From contig NC_010505.1 in assembly GCF_000019725.1 (NCBI RefSeq), positions 868,001 to 932,000 on the forward strand: a stretch of 64,000 bases of DNA, in the 5' to 3' direction. The stretch comes from Methylobacterium radiotolerans JCM 2831. Its GTDB lineage: Bacteria > Pseudomonadota > Alphaproteobacteria > Rhizobiales > Beijerinckiaceae. Shown here piece by piece: positions 16,177 through 25,862 of the stretch (its first letter is position 1; each line of letters begins with the position of its first letter). A model generated the notes under the pieces. It was not told the origin of the DNA and did not search any database. It saw only the letters and a list, made by a program, of their open reading frames with translations. The position numbers were made by a program, and so were the translations under genes.

Positions 16177-17289
16177 TCAGCGCCCGAGATGCCCGTCGAA
16201 GAAGCGCGCCATCTCGCCGAACACCTCCCGGGTCTCGGGCGCGTCCGGCGTGAACAGGTACTGGGCGTGGGACATGCCCTCGAACACCTGCAGCGACGCG
16301 TCGATCCCGGCGGCGCGCAGCTTCCGGTGGGTGCGCACCGTGTTCGACAGGAACAGGTCGCGGGTGCCGGTGACCAGGATCGCGGGCGGCAAGCCGGTGA
16401 AGTCGCCGTAGATCGGCGAGAGCTGCGGGTCCTTCAGGTCGCGGCCGGCGGCGTAGAGCTTCGCGGCCGGCGTCAGGTAGCCGGAATAGCTGACGAGGAC
16501 GTTGTCGAGCCACTCGTTGGTCCGGTAGCTGTCGCCGGTCTCGGTCATGTCCGACCAGGGTGTTCCGAGGCCGATCGCCGCCGGCAGCGCCAGACCCTCG
16601 GCCTTGGCGCGCAGCATCAGGGCCAGGGTCATGCCGCCGCCCGTAGAAGTGCCGAAGACCGCCATGTTCCCGGGCTTCTGCATGGACAGCATCGCCCGCC
16701 ACACGGCGGTGGCGTCGTCCATGGCCGCCGGGTAGGGGGCATCCGGCGGCATGCGGTAATCGACCGAGATGACCTTGTAGCCGCCGAGGCCGGCCATCAG
16801 GATCGCCTCCAGCGTGCCGGCTTCGCCGGGATTGTAGACGTAGCCGCCGCCGTGGATGTGCAGGAGCAGCCGGTTGCGGTTCGCCTCGGGTATCTGCCGG
16901 GGCTGAACCACGAAGGCCTTCACGCCGCCGATCACCGCGGCCTCGCTGGTGACGCCGAGCTTCTCGCGCAGGGCCGGGAGGGTGGCGGCTCCGGCAGCAG
17001 CGAGCTTGTCGACCAGCGCCTTCCAGGCCGCGGCGTCCGGCGGGTTCGCGTTCCAGGCCGGCACGCGGTAGGGCGCCGCCACGGCGGTTCGGAACTGCGG
17101 GCTCGTCGTGTCGGGCACGGGCACGACCTTGGCCGGGACCGTCCGCGGACCCGGGGCGGCGTTGGCGGCACCCATCTCGGCTTCCAGTTGCTCGAAACCC
17201 GGAGCCGGCCTCTCCGCCGGCGCGGCCTGCCCGAAGGCGACCTGGGTGCCGCAGGCGATCATCAGCAGCGCGGACAGGCTCGAACGCAT
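16177..17289 (-). CDS. Exported alpha/beta hydrolase, hormone-sensitive-lipase family
   Basis: 370 aa with an N-terminal Sec signal (MRSSLSALLMIACGTQVAFGQA). Esterase/lipase of the HSL (GDXG-like) family: oxyanion motif HGGG at 146-149, nucleophile elbow GTSTG with Ser215, acid Asp311 (GTRDLFLS) and His341 (GMSHAQYL). Acts in the periplasm or outside on short acyl esters; natural substrate unknown. Flanked by unrelated genes and apparently monocistronic. Confidence 0.88.
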   Translation of the reverse strand: MRSSLSALLMIACGTQVAFGQAAPAERPAPGFEQLEAEMGAANAAPGPRTVPAKVVPVPDTTSPQFRTAVAAPYRVPAWNANPPDAAAWKALVDKLAAAGAATLPALREKLGVTSEAAVIGGVKAFVVQPRQIPEANRNRLLLHIHGGGYVYNPGEAGTLEAILMAGLGGYKVISVDYRMPPDAPYPAAMDDATAVWRAMLSMQKPGNMAVFGTSTGGGMTLALMLRAKAEGLALPAAIGLGTPWSDMTETGDSYRTNEWLDNVLVSYSGYLTPAAKLYAAGRDLKDPQLSPIYGDFTGLPPAILVTGTRDLFLSNTVRTHRKLRAAGIDASLQVFEGMSHAQYLFTPDAPETREVFGEMARFFDGHLGR

Positions 17290-17414
17290 CTCGGTTCCTC
17301 CAGCGGCAGCCCGGCCTGCGAACCCGTCCCGGCGGGTGCCCGCTGCGCCGGCTCGGAAACTATGGGACGGGGCGGAGCGCGACAGCGGCCCGGGTTACGA
17401 TCGTGGCCGCGCGT

Positions 17415-18704
17415 TCACGCGCCGAGCCGCGGGAGCGCGGCAGGCGTCTCCGGCTCGACCACCAGGGTCGCCGGCACGGTGCCGTCGCCGGCGAGCGCCT
17501 CGGCGATCGCCTCGGGCCCGATCGGGTCATCCGTCGCGTCGGCAACGCCCGATGGCTCCGGCGTGATCCGCGCAGTCTCCCGGCGCGGCCCGGTTTCGGC
17601 CGCCGCGGCGTGCTCGTCGGCGACGCCGGCCACCGCCCCGGGCGCGATCAGCCCGATGGCGGCGGCGTGCTCGGCCATGGCGACGCTGTCGGCGGCGAGC
17701 ACGAGGCTCGATCCGGCCCGGGCGACGGCACCGGCGAGCCGGACGATCTCCTCGACCCGCGCGGCGTCGCGGGACACGTTGCGGATGTAGACGGCCAGCA
17801 CCCGCCCAGGATTCTCCTCGACGATCTGCGCGTAGACCTCCGGGTCGTGCTGGCCGCTGTCGCCGATCAGCACGAAGGGCAGATCGCGGTAGAGGGCGAG
17901 CATGTGCCGGATCAGCGCCTGCTTGTGGTCGGTGGCCCTGCGCGGCAGCGGGTGGGTCCAGGACAGGCCCCATTCCCGCAGGAACAGCACCGGCCCGGCC
18001 GGGATGCCGTGGCGCTGGAAGAACTCGGACAGCATCTCGTAGAGGCCCCAGGGCGCGCGGGACACGTAGAGCATCGGGTTGCCCTCGTCGCCGCCGGCGC
18101 CCGCGTGGAGGGCGCGGTAGAGGGCGGCGACGCCCGGGAAGGCGACCCGGCTCTCGGCATCCTCGACGAACAGGCGCCAGAGCATCTTCAGCTTGTTGGC
18201 GACGCCGGTGCGCATCACCGTGTCGTCGATGTCGCTGACCACGACGCAGCGGCAGCGGTCGTGCGGGATGAACACCGCGCCCTCGGCGGGGATCGGCGGA
18301 TCGGCATCGAGGAGGAGGTCGACCGCGTGCCAGTCACCCGCCTCGGTGGGGGGCGTCCGCGGGTGGAGGTGCACGCGGAAATAGCCGTCCCGGTCGGTCT
18401 CGACCCGCACGGCGTCGTCGCCGAACCGAGCGGTCACGCCCGCGCCGGCGATCGTCCGCCGGGCGATGCGGCGGCGCAGGTCGCGCCACTGCGCCCGCAG
18501 GGACTCGGGATCCTCGCCGGGGATCCCCGGCGACTGCCGGAAGACGCGGCCGATCAGGAACACCTCGTCGCGGGATCCGTAGCCGCGGTACGGCTCGACC
18601 ACGAGCCCGCCCCGGCCCTTGCCGCCACGCCCCTGCGCGCGACGGACCGGCCGGGTGAGGACCCGCAGGGCCTTGGTGGCGCCCCTGCGCGCGCGCGAGA
18701 CCAT
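17415..18704 (-). CDS. APP1-family phosphatidate phosphatase-like protein (DUF2183)
   Basis: 429 aa. The catalytic haloacid-dehalogenase-like DxDxT motif is D158-I-D160-D-T162 (VVVSDIDDTVMRTG), and the conserved FVLIGDSGQHDPEVYAQI block is at 278-295. This is the APP1/DUF2183 family, whose yeast member is a Mg-dependent phosphatidate phosphatase; bacterial function is untested. A basic N-terminal 30 residues and a long acidic/Ala-rich C-terminal tail (after ~330) flank the domain. It follows the DUF3775 gene by 23 bp, so the two are probably an operon. Confidence 0.88.
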   Translation of the reverse strand: MVSRARRGATKALRVLTRPVRRAQGRGGKGRGGLVVEPYRGYGSRDEVFLIGRVFRQSPGIPGEDPESLRAQWRDLRRRIARRTIAGAGVTARFGDDAVRVETDRDGYFRVHLHPRTPPTEAGDWHAVDLLLDADPPIPAEGAVFIPHDRCRCVVVSDIDDTVMRTGVANKLKMLWRLFVEDAESRVAFPGVAALYRALHAGAGGDEGNPMLYVSRAPWGLYEMLSEFFQRHGIPAGPVLFLREWGLSWTHPLPRRATDHKQALIRHMLALYRDLPFVLIGDSGQHDPEVYAQIVEENPGRVLAVYIRNVSRDAARVEEIVRLAGAVARAGSSLVLAADSVAMAEHAAAIGLIAPGAVAGVADEHAAAAETGPRRETARITPEPSGVADATDDPIGPEAIAEALAGDGTVPATLVVEPETPAALPRLGA

Positions 18705-18727
18705 GGCGACCGGCCGCCGTCAGGCGC

Positions 18728-19126
18728 TCAGGCCTGCGGCAGTTCGGGGCTGAGCCCCATCGCGTCGAGGCCCTCCTCCAGGAGATCGCCGGCATCGGGG
18801 CTGCCGAGCAGTTCCCGCACGGCGCCCTCGCCGGCGGCCTCGCGCTCGCGGGCGAAGCGCACCGCCTCGCTCCACTCTTCCGGTTCCATGTCGCCGCGCC
18901 CGACGTAGAGGAGGGCGAGCAGTTCGGCACGGGAATCGTCGTCGAGCCCGGCGATCATGCCCCGGACCTCGGATTCCGTCGCGTCGTCGGTACCGGAGAC
19001 CAGGACGTCGGTGGCGCCGTCGTCGATCGGGTTCGAGCCAGAATCCGGGTCGGTGTTGCCCTCTTTCACCTCGACGGCGCGCAGCCGCATGACGATGTCG
19101 GTGACGGTTTCGACGGCGATATCCAT
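18728..19126 (-). CDS. DUF3775-domain protein
   Basis: 132-aa acidic protein. The central block RAELLALLYVGRGDMEPEEW followed by AVRFARERE matches DUF3775, a family with no assigned function. Start at ATG 19126 has GGAG eight bases upstream. Gene lies directly upstream of the APP1-type phosphatase and probably shares its transcript. Confidence 0.75.
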   Translation of the reverse strand: MDIAVETVTDIVMRLRAVEVKEGNTDPDSGSNPIDDGATDVLVSGTDDATESEVRGMIAGLDDDSRAELLALLYVGRGDMEPEEWSEAVRFAREREAAGEGAVRELLGSPDAGDLLEEGLDAMGLSPELPQA

Positions 19127-19318
19127 GCGCTGATCTCCGGACGCTGACGGGGTCGGGCAAGCGGGGCCCTCAAGCCGCGACAACGGGCGAGCGGGCGCCG
19201 GGTTCGCCCCGTCCCCATCGAAGGTGGGTTGCGTGGTCCGCGCCACTTTCCGGCTCAGCGCCCCTGGGATAGAGGCTGCGAGACTAATCCGACACCCGGA
19301 TCGACATCGGCGATAGAC

Positions 19319-20896
19319 GTGATTTCTATTAAGACTGTCAGGACGTCGCCGGCCGATACCGTCATTCCTCCTGCACGCGGCGTCGCGTCCCGGCGGTCGG
19401 GCGGCCGCCTGCACCTCGCGGCGCTCGCGGCGCTGGCCGGATCCGCGCTCATCGGGACGCGATCCGCCGAGGCCCGGCCCACCGGCTACGAGGGGAGCGC
19501 CCCGAGCTGCTTCCTGACCGGCGGCGGCGCGCTCGAGATCTGCCGCGAGGGCTCGGAGGCCGAGGGCGTCCTGATCGCGCCGGCCCCCTGCGCCTTCGTG
19601 CGCGGCGTGCAGATCCTGCGGCTCGCACGCTCCGAGGCGCCCGGCCCGCTCCAGGCCGTGTTCCAGGGCCAGACCCCGGCGGCGTCCCGCCGGGACGAGC
19701 CCTGCCCGGAGCGGCGCGCCACGGACAGCCGCGACGGCGGCGCCCTGCGCACCGGCCGCACCTTCGAGGCCCTGGTCACGACGCTGCCGCCCTCGGCCGA
19801 CCGGTTCTGGGTCGACCTGCCGGAGGAGCGCGCGCGGACGCGGGGCTGGTCCGAACCGACGCCGTCCGCCGAGGGCATCGGCCCGCGCGACCCGATCGCG
19901 GTGACGGGCCGGACCTGGGCCGGCGAGGCCTACAGCTACGTCTTCCTGCTCGGGCAGGAGCGTGTGGGCGTCACCGGCGGCGACGGGGCCGACACCGAGC
20001 GCCGCGGCCGGCGCCGGCGCCGGCGGACGGAGCGGGACGAGCCTGCCACGGGGCCAGCGGACGTCCGGCGCCGCGTCCAGATCGAGGCGCGCACCCTCGA
20101 CTTCCAGACCTTCGAGATCCGGACCCGCACCGCCGACGGCTACGGGCTGACCTGGACGCCGTTCGAGGCCGGCGCCGGCCGCGGCCGGCGCGCCGACCCG
20201 CCCGTCCCCGCCGCGGTGGTCGACGAGGCGGGCAAGCCCGTCACGTCGGCCTGCGCGGCGCCCGCCTTCGAGACCCACGGCCTCGCCGGCTCGATCAGCG
20301 TCGTCGACCGCACCTATCACTACGTCTACACCGACGTGCTGCCCGAGGATTGCGGCCTCGCCCCCGAGAAGCGCCGCACCGGGCTGTTCCTGCGCACGGC
20401 GCAGGACCTGTCGGGGCCGAAGGTCTGGTCGACGGCGCGCAAGCTCGCCGGGCCGCTGCCGCCCGGAACCCTGGTGCGGGTGGCCCGGGCCAAGGGCATG
20501 CAGCGCTGGGCCGTGTCCTACACGTGCCAGCGGCCCGCCAATGCCCCGGGCGGCCCGGTGGCGGATATTTGCCTGCAGTACACGGCCGACCTGAACCTCG
20601 ACGGGATCGGCGCCCTCAAGCTCTACGCCGATCCGGTGGAAGCGGGCCGCTCCGCCGCCTATCTCGGGCTGCGCTCGGGGGGCGACGGCAGCGGCCGGTA
20701 CGACCGCAGCGCGCATTTCTGGATGACCGACGCGGAGGGCAACCTCGACACGCCGGCGATCTACCCGAACAAGGCGGGCTTCCTGACCTGGCTCGACCGG
20801 CTCGCCCCGACCGCCTCCGGGCGCGACGCGTCGAGCCTGTACGGGCGGCCCGTCTACTGGGCGACGTGGACGGTGCGCCCGATCGGCGCGCAATAA
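19319..20896 (+). CDS. Exported hypothetical protein with Arg-rich insert
   Basis: About 525 aa from GTG 19319; there is no ATG or good ribosome site, and an upstream TTG in the same frame is less likely. After a 24-residue lead there is a signal-like segment with twin Arg (SRRSGGRLHLAALAALAGSA) and cleavage near AEA, so export is probable. The mature part is beta-rich with several Cys (PSCFL, EICRE, PCAFV, SACAAP, YTCQRP, DICLQY) and a low-complexity basic insert RRGRRRRRR near the middle. No family recognised. The 60-bp gap to the CNNM gene suggests cotranscription. Confidence 0.65.
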   Translation: MISIKTVRTSPADTVIPPARGVASRRSGGRLHLAALAALAGSALIGTRSAEARPTGYEGSAPSCFLTGGGALEICREGSEAEGVLIAPAPCAFVRGVQILRLARSEAPGPLQAVFQGQTPAASRRDEPCPERRATDSRDGGALRTGRTFEALVTTLPPSADRFWVDLPEERARTRGWSEPTPSAEGIGPRDPIAVTGRTWAGEAYSYVFLLGQERVGVTGGDGADTERRGRRRRRRTERDEPATGPADVRRRVQIEARTLDFQTFEIRTRTADGYGLTWTPFEAGAGRGRRADPPVPAAVVDEAGKPVTSACAAPAFETHGLAGSISVVDRTYHYVYTDVLPEDCGLAPEKRRTGLFLRTAQDLSGPKVWSTARKLAGPLPPGTLVRVARAKGMQRWAVSYTCQRPANAPGGPVADICLQYTADLNLDGIGALKLYADPVEAGRSAAYLGLRSGGDGSGRYDRSAHFWMTDAEGNLDTPAIYPNKAGFLTWLDRLAPTASGRDASSLYGRPVYWATWTVRPIGAQ

Positions 20897-20956
20897 GTCG
20901 CAGGAGGCGCTATATGGGCGGCCGACAAGCCGCGCGAGGCGTGCCTGACGGACCCG

Positions 20957-22279
20957 ATGGAAACCCATATCGACCTGTGGTTCGCCGCGAGCATCGTGGC
21001 GATCTCGTTGCTGCTCTCGGCCTTCTTCGCGGGCGCGGAGACCGCCTTCACGGCCGCCTCGCGGGCCCGGATGCACGCCCTCGAGCAGGCGGGCGACCCG
21101 CGCGCCGCGATCGTCAACCGCATCCTGGCGATCCGCGAGCGCTTCATCGGCGCGATGCTGATCGGCTACAACATCGTGGCGATCGGCGCCTCGGCCTTCA
21201 CCACCAGCGTGCTCACCGCGCTGTTCGGCAAGAGCGGCGTCATCTACGCGACGGTCGGCATGTCGGTGCTGGTCATCGTCTTCGCCGAGGTGCTGCCGAA
21301 GACGCTGGCGATCTCGAAGCCCGACAAGACCGCGCTGCTCACCGCCCGGCCCGTGGCCTTCGCGGTGGCGCTGATGGGCCCGCTGGCGCTCGCCATCGAG
21401 CAGGTCGTGCGGGTGATGCTGAAGCCGTTCGGCGTCACGATCGGCGAGCACCAGTCGATCCTCACCGCCGCCGAGGAGCTGCGCGGCCAGGTGGCGCTGA
21501 TGCACCGGGAGGGCGGCGTCGCCAAGGCCGAGCGCGACATGCTGGGCGGCCTGCTCGACCTGTCGGACCTGTCGGTCTCCGACGTCATGGTCCACCGCAC
21601 CAAGATGCGGGCGATCGACGCCGGCCAGCCCTCCGAGGACATCGTCCGGGCGGTGCTGTCCTCGCCCTACACCCGCATGCCGCTGTGGCGCGGCACGCCC
21701 GAGAACATCGTCGGCGTCCTCCACGCCAAGGACCTGCTGCGGGCGCTCGACGCCGCGGGCGGCGACGCCTCCGGCCTCAAGGTCGAGGCGCTGGCCCTCG
21801 AGACGTGGTTCGTGCCGGGCACGACGTCGCTGCGCGCCCAGCTCAAGGCCTTCCTGACCAAGAAGACCCACTTCGCCCTGGTGGTCGACGAGTACGGCGA
21901 GGTGATGGGGCTCGTGACCCTGGAGGACATCCTGGAGGAGATCGTCGGCGACATCGCCGACGAGCACGACGTCACCGTCTCGGGCGTGCGCCCGCAGGGG
22001 GACGGGTCGGTGAACGTCGACGGCGGCGTGCCCATCCGCGACCTGAACCGGGCCATGGACTGGAACCTGCCCGACGAGGAGGCGACCACGATCGCCGGCC
22101 TCGTCATCCACGAGGCCCGGACCATCCCGGATCAGGGAACGGCCTTCAACTTCCACGGCTTCCGCTTCCAGGTGCTGCGGAAGGCCAAGAACCGCATCAC
22201 CACGCTGCGCATCACGCCGCTGACCTCGGCGGGGATCCAGGCCGCCGCGCTGCCGGACGGGCCGCGCGACGCGGTGTGA
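20957..22279 (+). CDS. CNNM/CorC-HlyC family membrane protein
   Basis: 440 aa: an N-terminal DUF21/CNNM membrane domain with four hydrophobic helices (about 8-160; AFFAGAETAFTAASRARM is the family opening), two CBS motifs (about 205-335; VSDVMVHRTKMRAID and FALVVDEYGEVMGLVTLEDIL), and a C-terminal CorC_HlyC domain (about 345-430). CNNM proteins export or regulate Mg2+; CBS pairs bind Mg-ATP. The ATG start is sound. Converges on the aminotransferase. Confidence 0.92.
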   Translation: METHIDLWFAASIVAISLLLSAFFAGAETAFTAASRARMHALEQAGDPRAAIVNRILAIRERFIGAMLIGYNIVAIGASAFTTSVLTALFGKSGVIYATVGMSVLVIVFAEVLPKTLAISKPDKTALLTARPVAFAVALMGPLALAIEQVVRVMLKPFGVTIGEHQSILTAAEELRGQVALMHREGGVAKAERDMLGGLLDLSDLSVSDVMVHRTKMRAIDAGQPSEDIVRAVLSSPYTRMPLWRGTPENIVGVLHAKDLLRALDAAGGDASGLKVEALALETWFVPGTTSLRAQLKAFLTKKTHFALVVDEYGEVMGLVTLEDILEEIVGDIADEHDVTVSGVRPQGDGSVNVDGGVPIRDLNRAMDWNLPDEEATTIAGLVIHEARTIPDQGTAFNFHGFRFQVLRKAKNRITTLRITPLTSAGIQAAALPDGPRDAV

Positions 22280-22340
22280 CGGCGGCGCGCGCCGAGCGCG
22301 GCCGGGATGTGCGCCCGCGCCGCCACGCGTGGGGCGGTCC

Positions 22341-23738
22341 TCAGCCCGGCATCGCCTCCAGCCCCTCGGCGCGGATCCAGTCGCGGGTGCGGTCCAGCGC
22401 GCGGCCGAGCCGGTCGAACAGGGCGTCGATCTCGTCCGGCGCGATGATGAGCGGCGGGCAGACGGCGACGCGGTCCCCCGCGAGCGCGCGCACGATCAGC
22501 CCCTCGCCCTGCGCGAAGGCGACGCAGCGGGCGGCCACCCCCTTCTTCGGGTCGTACTGCCGCTTGGTGGCCTTGTCGGCGACGATCTCCAGGCCGCCGA
22601 TCAGCCCGAGCCCGCCCGCCTCGCCCACGATGTCGTGCCCGGCGAGGGCCGCGAGACGGCGCTGGAACTGGGGCGCCTTCTCGGCCGCCCCCTCGATCAC
22701 CCGCTCGCGGCGGTAGATCTCGATCGCCTTCAGCGCCACCGCGGCGGCCACCGGGTGCCCGGAATAGGTGGTGCCGTGGCCGAAGGTGCCGATCTTCTCG
22801 CTCTGTCCGATCAGCGCCTCGTAGAGGGGCTCGTCGATGCTGACGCCGCCGAGCGGCATGTAGGCCGAGGTCAGGGCCTTGGCGAAGGAGATAGAGTCGG
22901 GCCGGGCCCCCACCGCCTCGCTGCCGAACCACGTGCCGAGCCGGCCGAAGCCGCAGATCACCTCGTCGGCGATGAAGCGGACGTCGTACTTCGCCAGCAC
23001 CGCCTGGATCGCCGAGAAGTAGCCCCGCGGCGGCACGATCGCGCCGCCCGCGCCCATCACCGGCTCGGCGATGAAGGCCGCGACGGTGTCGGGGCCCTCG
23101 CGCAGGATCGTCTCCTCCAGCTCGGCGGCGAGGCGCGCCGAGTAGGCCTCCTCGCTCTCGCCCGGCTCCGCGCCCCGGTAGTGGTGCGCGGGCGAGACGT
23201 GCAGGAAGCCCGGCAGCGGCAGGTCCCAGTCGGCGTGGTTCGCCGCGAGCCCGGTCATCGAGGCGCTGGCTACCGTGACGCCGTGGTAGCCCTTCTGGCG
23301 GGCGATGATCTTCTTCTTCTTCGGCCGGCCCAGGGCGTTGTTGTAGTACCAAGTCAGCTTGACCTGCGTGTCGTTGGCCTCCGACCCCGAGGAGGTGAAG
23401 AAGATCTTCGAGGTCGGGACCGGCATCAGCTCCTTGAGCGTCTCGGCGAGCTCGATGCCCGGATCGTGGCTGCGGCCGGAGAACAGGTGCGTGAAGGGCA
23501 GGCGCGCCATCTGCGCCCGGGCTGCCTCCACGAGCTCCGCGTTCGAGTAGCCGAGGGCCGTGCACCACAGGCCGGACATGCCCTCGATGTAGGAGCGCCC
23601 CTCGGTGTCGTAGACGTGCACGCCCTCGCCGCGCTCGAGAACCAGCGGGCCCGTCTGTCGGTGCGCCGACAGGTTGGTGTAGGGATGCAGGAGGGTTTCG
23701 ACGTCGCGGGTCGCGAGGTTCGAGAGCATGGTTCGCAA
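22341..23738 (-). CDS. Class III (omega) aminotransferase
   Basis: 465-aa PLP enzyme of the omega-amino acid:pyruvate aminotransferase type. Seen: phosphate-binding SSGSEAND at 116-123, YHG at 151-153, the Asp of IADEVICGFGR at 258 that pairs with the pyridine nitrogen, and the PLP lysine K287 (SFAKALTS). The segment GTFGHGTTYSGHPVAAA is typical of transaminases using beta-alanine, GABA, taurine or putrescine as donors; I cannot choose. Start may be ATG at residue 4 instead. Stands alone. Confidence 0.9.
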   Translation of the reverse strand: MRTMLSNLATRDVETLLHPYTNLSAHRQTGPLVLERGEGVHVYDTEGRSYIEGMSGLWCTALGYSNAELVEAARAQMARLPFTHLFSGRSHDPGIELAETLKELMPVPTSKIFFTSSGSEANDTQVKLTWYYNNALGRPKKKKIIARQKGYHGVTVASASMTGLAANHADWDLPLPGFLHVSPAHHYRGAEPGESEEAYSARLAAELEETILREGPDTVAAFIAEPVMGAGGAIVPPRGYFSAIQAVLAKYDVRFIADEVICGFGRLGTWFGSEAVGARPDSISFAKALTSAYMPLGGVSIDEPLYEALIGQSEKIGTFGHGTTYSGHPVAAAVALKAIEIYRRERVIEGAAEKAPQFQRRLAALAGHDIVGEAGGLGLIGGLEIVADKATKRQYDPKKGVAARCVAFAQGEGLIVRALAGDRVAVCPPLIIAPDEIDALFDRLGRALDRTRDWIRAEGLEAMPG

Positions 23739-23875
23739 GGTCCTCGTGCGCGGGTGACCGCCGCCACACTACCGACCCGATGCCCCGGCAGGTAGCCCAC
23801 AGGATCCGCGTCCGGCCGTTGCCGCACGCATGCCGTCAGACCGCCCCCAGCACCGCCCCTCGCCGCGCCCGACCG

Positions 23876-24409
23876 ATGCTCAACCCGGAAGCCTACGTCG
23901 CACAACCCGCCCCCGGCCGCGCCTGCGGCGCCTGCACGCTGTGCTGCAAGGTCTACGACGTGCCCGCGGTCGAGAGCGTCGCGGGCACGTGGTGCCGGCA
24001 CACCAGGGCCGGCCAGGGCTGCGCCATCCACGCCACCCGCCCGGACCATTGCCGGGCGTTCCACTGCCTCTGGATGACCGAGGGCTGGCTCGGCCCGGAA
24101 TGGAAGCCGGATCGCGCCAAGATGGTGCTGAGCCTCGACCCGCTCACCCGCAACATGAACGTGCAGGTCGATCCCGGACAGGCCGGTGCGTGGCGGCGCG
24201 AGCCCTATTACGGCCAGCTCAAGCGCTGGGCCGTGGCCTCGGTGCCCCTGCGGCGGCACGTGCTGGTCCACGTCAACAAGAGCACCACCGTCATCCTGCC
24301 CGACCGCGACGTCGGCCTCGGGATCGTCGGCGCCGACGAGCGCATCGTCACCACCGACCGGATGACGCCCCAGGGCCCGAGCTTCGACGTCCGGAAAGTG
24401 CCGGCCTGA
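23876..24409 (+). CDS. YkgJ-type cysteine-cluster protein
   Basis: 177 aa with the UPF0153/YkgJ zinc-or-iron chelating pattern: C17-GA-C20-TL-C23-C24, then C40, C49, C59 and C64 (TWCRH, GCAIH, DHCRAFHC). Function unknown for the family. ATG 23876 is chosen because the family begins just before this cluster; the frame extends 32 codons upstream without a ribosome site. Diverges from the aminotransferase. Confidence 0.8.
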   Translation: MLNPEAYVAQPAPGRACGACTLCCKVYDVPAVESVAGTWCRHTRAGQGCAIHATRPDHCRAFHCLWMTEGWLGPEWKPDRAKMVLSLDPLTRNMNVQVDPGQAGAWRREPYYGQLKRWAVASVPLRRHVLVHVNKSTTVILPDRDVGLGIVGADERIVTTDRMTPQGPSFDVRKVPA

Positions 24410-24453
24410 ACCGGCCGACGGCCGACCGGCAGGGCTCGGGGATCCGGGCCGGC

Positions 24454-24714
24454 TCAGCGCTCGGTGCCGGAGTGCCGCCGCATGACCGGGGATTCGACCA
24501 CCAGGAACGTCATCTGGAACAGGATCAGCCCCGTCTGGTCCGTCACCTCGATCCGCCAATCCTCGCCGAGGGCGACGCGCTGGGCGTCCTGCTTCAGGAT
24601 GTCGCCGGCGCGCCGGACGGCTTCCAGCCGGGCGGATTGCCAGTCCGGCAGGTCCGTCCCCGCGGTGTCCAGGATCGTGGATCCGTCGTGGATGTGGAAG
24701 TGGTAGCGCGGCAT
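24454..24714 (-). CDS. DUF6894-type small protein
   Basis: 86 aa beginning MPRYHFHIHDGSTILD, the standard opening of DUF6894 proteins, which are frequent and multi-copy in Methylobacterium and Bradyrhizobium. The rest (WRIEVTDQTGLILFQMTF) fits the pattern. No function known; often associated with stress regulons. A GTG six bases before the ATG is an alternative start. Confidence 0.8.
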   Translation of the reverse strand: MPRYHFHIHDGSTILDTAGTDLPDWQSARLEAVRRAGDILKQDAQRVALGEDWRIEVTDQTGLILFQMTFLVVESPVMRRHSGTER

Positions 24715-24912
24715 CCACACGTCCCGGGCGGGTCCAGGCGGGGGATGACGGTACCCCTCACTCGCGGCCCTGCCGAGTCTCGTCGCCGCGATTGACGGAC
24801 CTGTTACGCCACGCGCGCCCGATCGACCATATACGGCGTTAGGATCGCGGCCGACGCGATGTCGCGACGCGCGCGCCTTGCGGTTCCGGCCGGTTTGCCC
24901 GAGTGATCCGGC

Positions 24913-25398
24913 ATGACGACCGTTCACGATTTCAGCGTCTCCGCGGCCGACGGAACGCCGTACCCGCTCGCGCAGCATCGCGGTCAGGTGCTGCTCATCG
25001 TGAACACGGCCTCACGCTGCGGCTTCACCCCGCAGTACGAGGGGCTCGAGGCGCTCTGGCGCCGGCACCGGGAAGCGGGCCTGACGGTCCTGGGCTTCCC
25101 CTGCAACCAGTTCGGCGCGCAGGAACCGGGCGACGCCGCCGAGATCGCGAGCTTCTGCGCCCTGCGCTACGACGTGAGCTTCCCGGTGCTCGCCAAGATC
25201 GCGGTGAACGGGTCGGGAGCCGATCCGCTCTACGCCCATCTTACCCGGGCCTGCACAGGCCTGTTCGGCACGCGGGCGGTGAAGTGGAACTTCACCAAAT
25301 TCCTGGTGGGGCGCGACGGCCGGGTCATCGCCCGGTTCGCCCCCGGGACGAAGCCCGCGGCCCTGGAGGCGAAGATCCAGGCCGCCCTGGCCGCCTGA
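24913..25398 (+). CDS. Glutathione peroxidase-family thiol peroxidase
   Basis: 161 aa. Peroxidatic Cys36 (NTASRCGFTPQY), Gln66 (FPCNQFGAQEP) and Trp125-Asn126 (VKWNFTKFLV) form the catalytic tetrad. The enzyme reduces hydroperoxides, with thioredoxin or glutathione as donor. No signal peptide, so cytosolic. Starts at ATG 24913 and diverges from the DUF6894 gene. Confidence 0.92.
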   Translation: MTTVHDFSVSAADGTPYPLAQHRGQVLLIVNTASRCGFTPQYEGLEALWRRHREAGLTVLGFPCNQFGAQEPGDAAEIASFCALRYDVSFPVLAKIAVNGSGADPLYAHLTRACTGLFGTRAVKWNFTKFLVGRDGRVIARFAPGTKPAALEAKIQAALAA

Positions 25399-25410
25399 GC
25401 CGCGCCGGCG

Positions 25411-25740
25411 TCAGACCGCGTCGAGATCCGCGGCGGAGGCGACGCGGCGCGCGTCGCCCCGTTCACGCGCGCGCAGCACCGTCCGCAGCGGCGCGATCGG
25501 GAACGGACGCACCGACTCGCGCAGGATCCCGGTCAGGAACCGGATCTCGGCGATCTTGCGCAAGGTCATGTCGGGCGCTCCGGCGCTCTGAGCACGGCGC
25601 TCAAGGTCCGACAGGGCGTCGAAGAGTGCGCACCGCGCGTCGAGATCCCGGGAAGACTGCTTCGTCGCGATCAAACTAGCCAGTTCGCCTTCAAAACTGC
25701 ATCGGGCAGGCTGATCGGCACGCATCATCGACTCGAACAC
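25411..25740 (-). CDS. Hypothetical helical protein
   Basis: 109 aa if it starts at GTG 25740; ATG codons at 25728 and 25725 are as plausible, as none has a clear ribosome site. The sequence is mostly helical and charged (DLDARCALFDALSDLERRAQ, TLRKIAEIRFLTGILRES). I do not recognise it. Ends 13 bp from the glutathione peroxidase stop (convergent). Confidence 0.5.
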   Translation of the reverse strand: MFESMMRADQPARCSFEGELASLIATKQSSRDLDARCALFDALSDLERRAQSAGAPDMTLRKIAEIRFLTGILRESVRPFPIAPLRTVLRARERGDARRVASAADLDAV

Positions 25741-25862
25741 AATGTGCGTCGACTCTAAAACAGTGTTCGCACTTTGTCAGCAGCCCGCACGGGGCGGGCG
25801 TCGCGAATGCGGGGTTGTTGCCCAATTGCATCTGCGCGACGGCCCCGGCCGGCGGCCCGGTC

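Noticed and set aside
19182..19206. EcfG-type stress promoter for the DUF3775 gene (minus strand CGAAC-N16-CGTT)
   Set aside because: First base of the -35 GGAAC is wrong; a single near match in a GC-rich gap is not convincing.
18728..22156. 1142-codon minus-strand frame covering the CNNM and exported-protein genes
   Set aside because: Only its last part (the DUF3775 gene) is real; the rest is antisense to well-supported genes.
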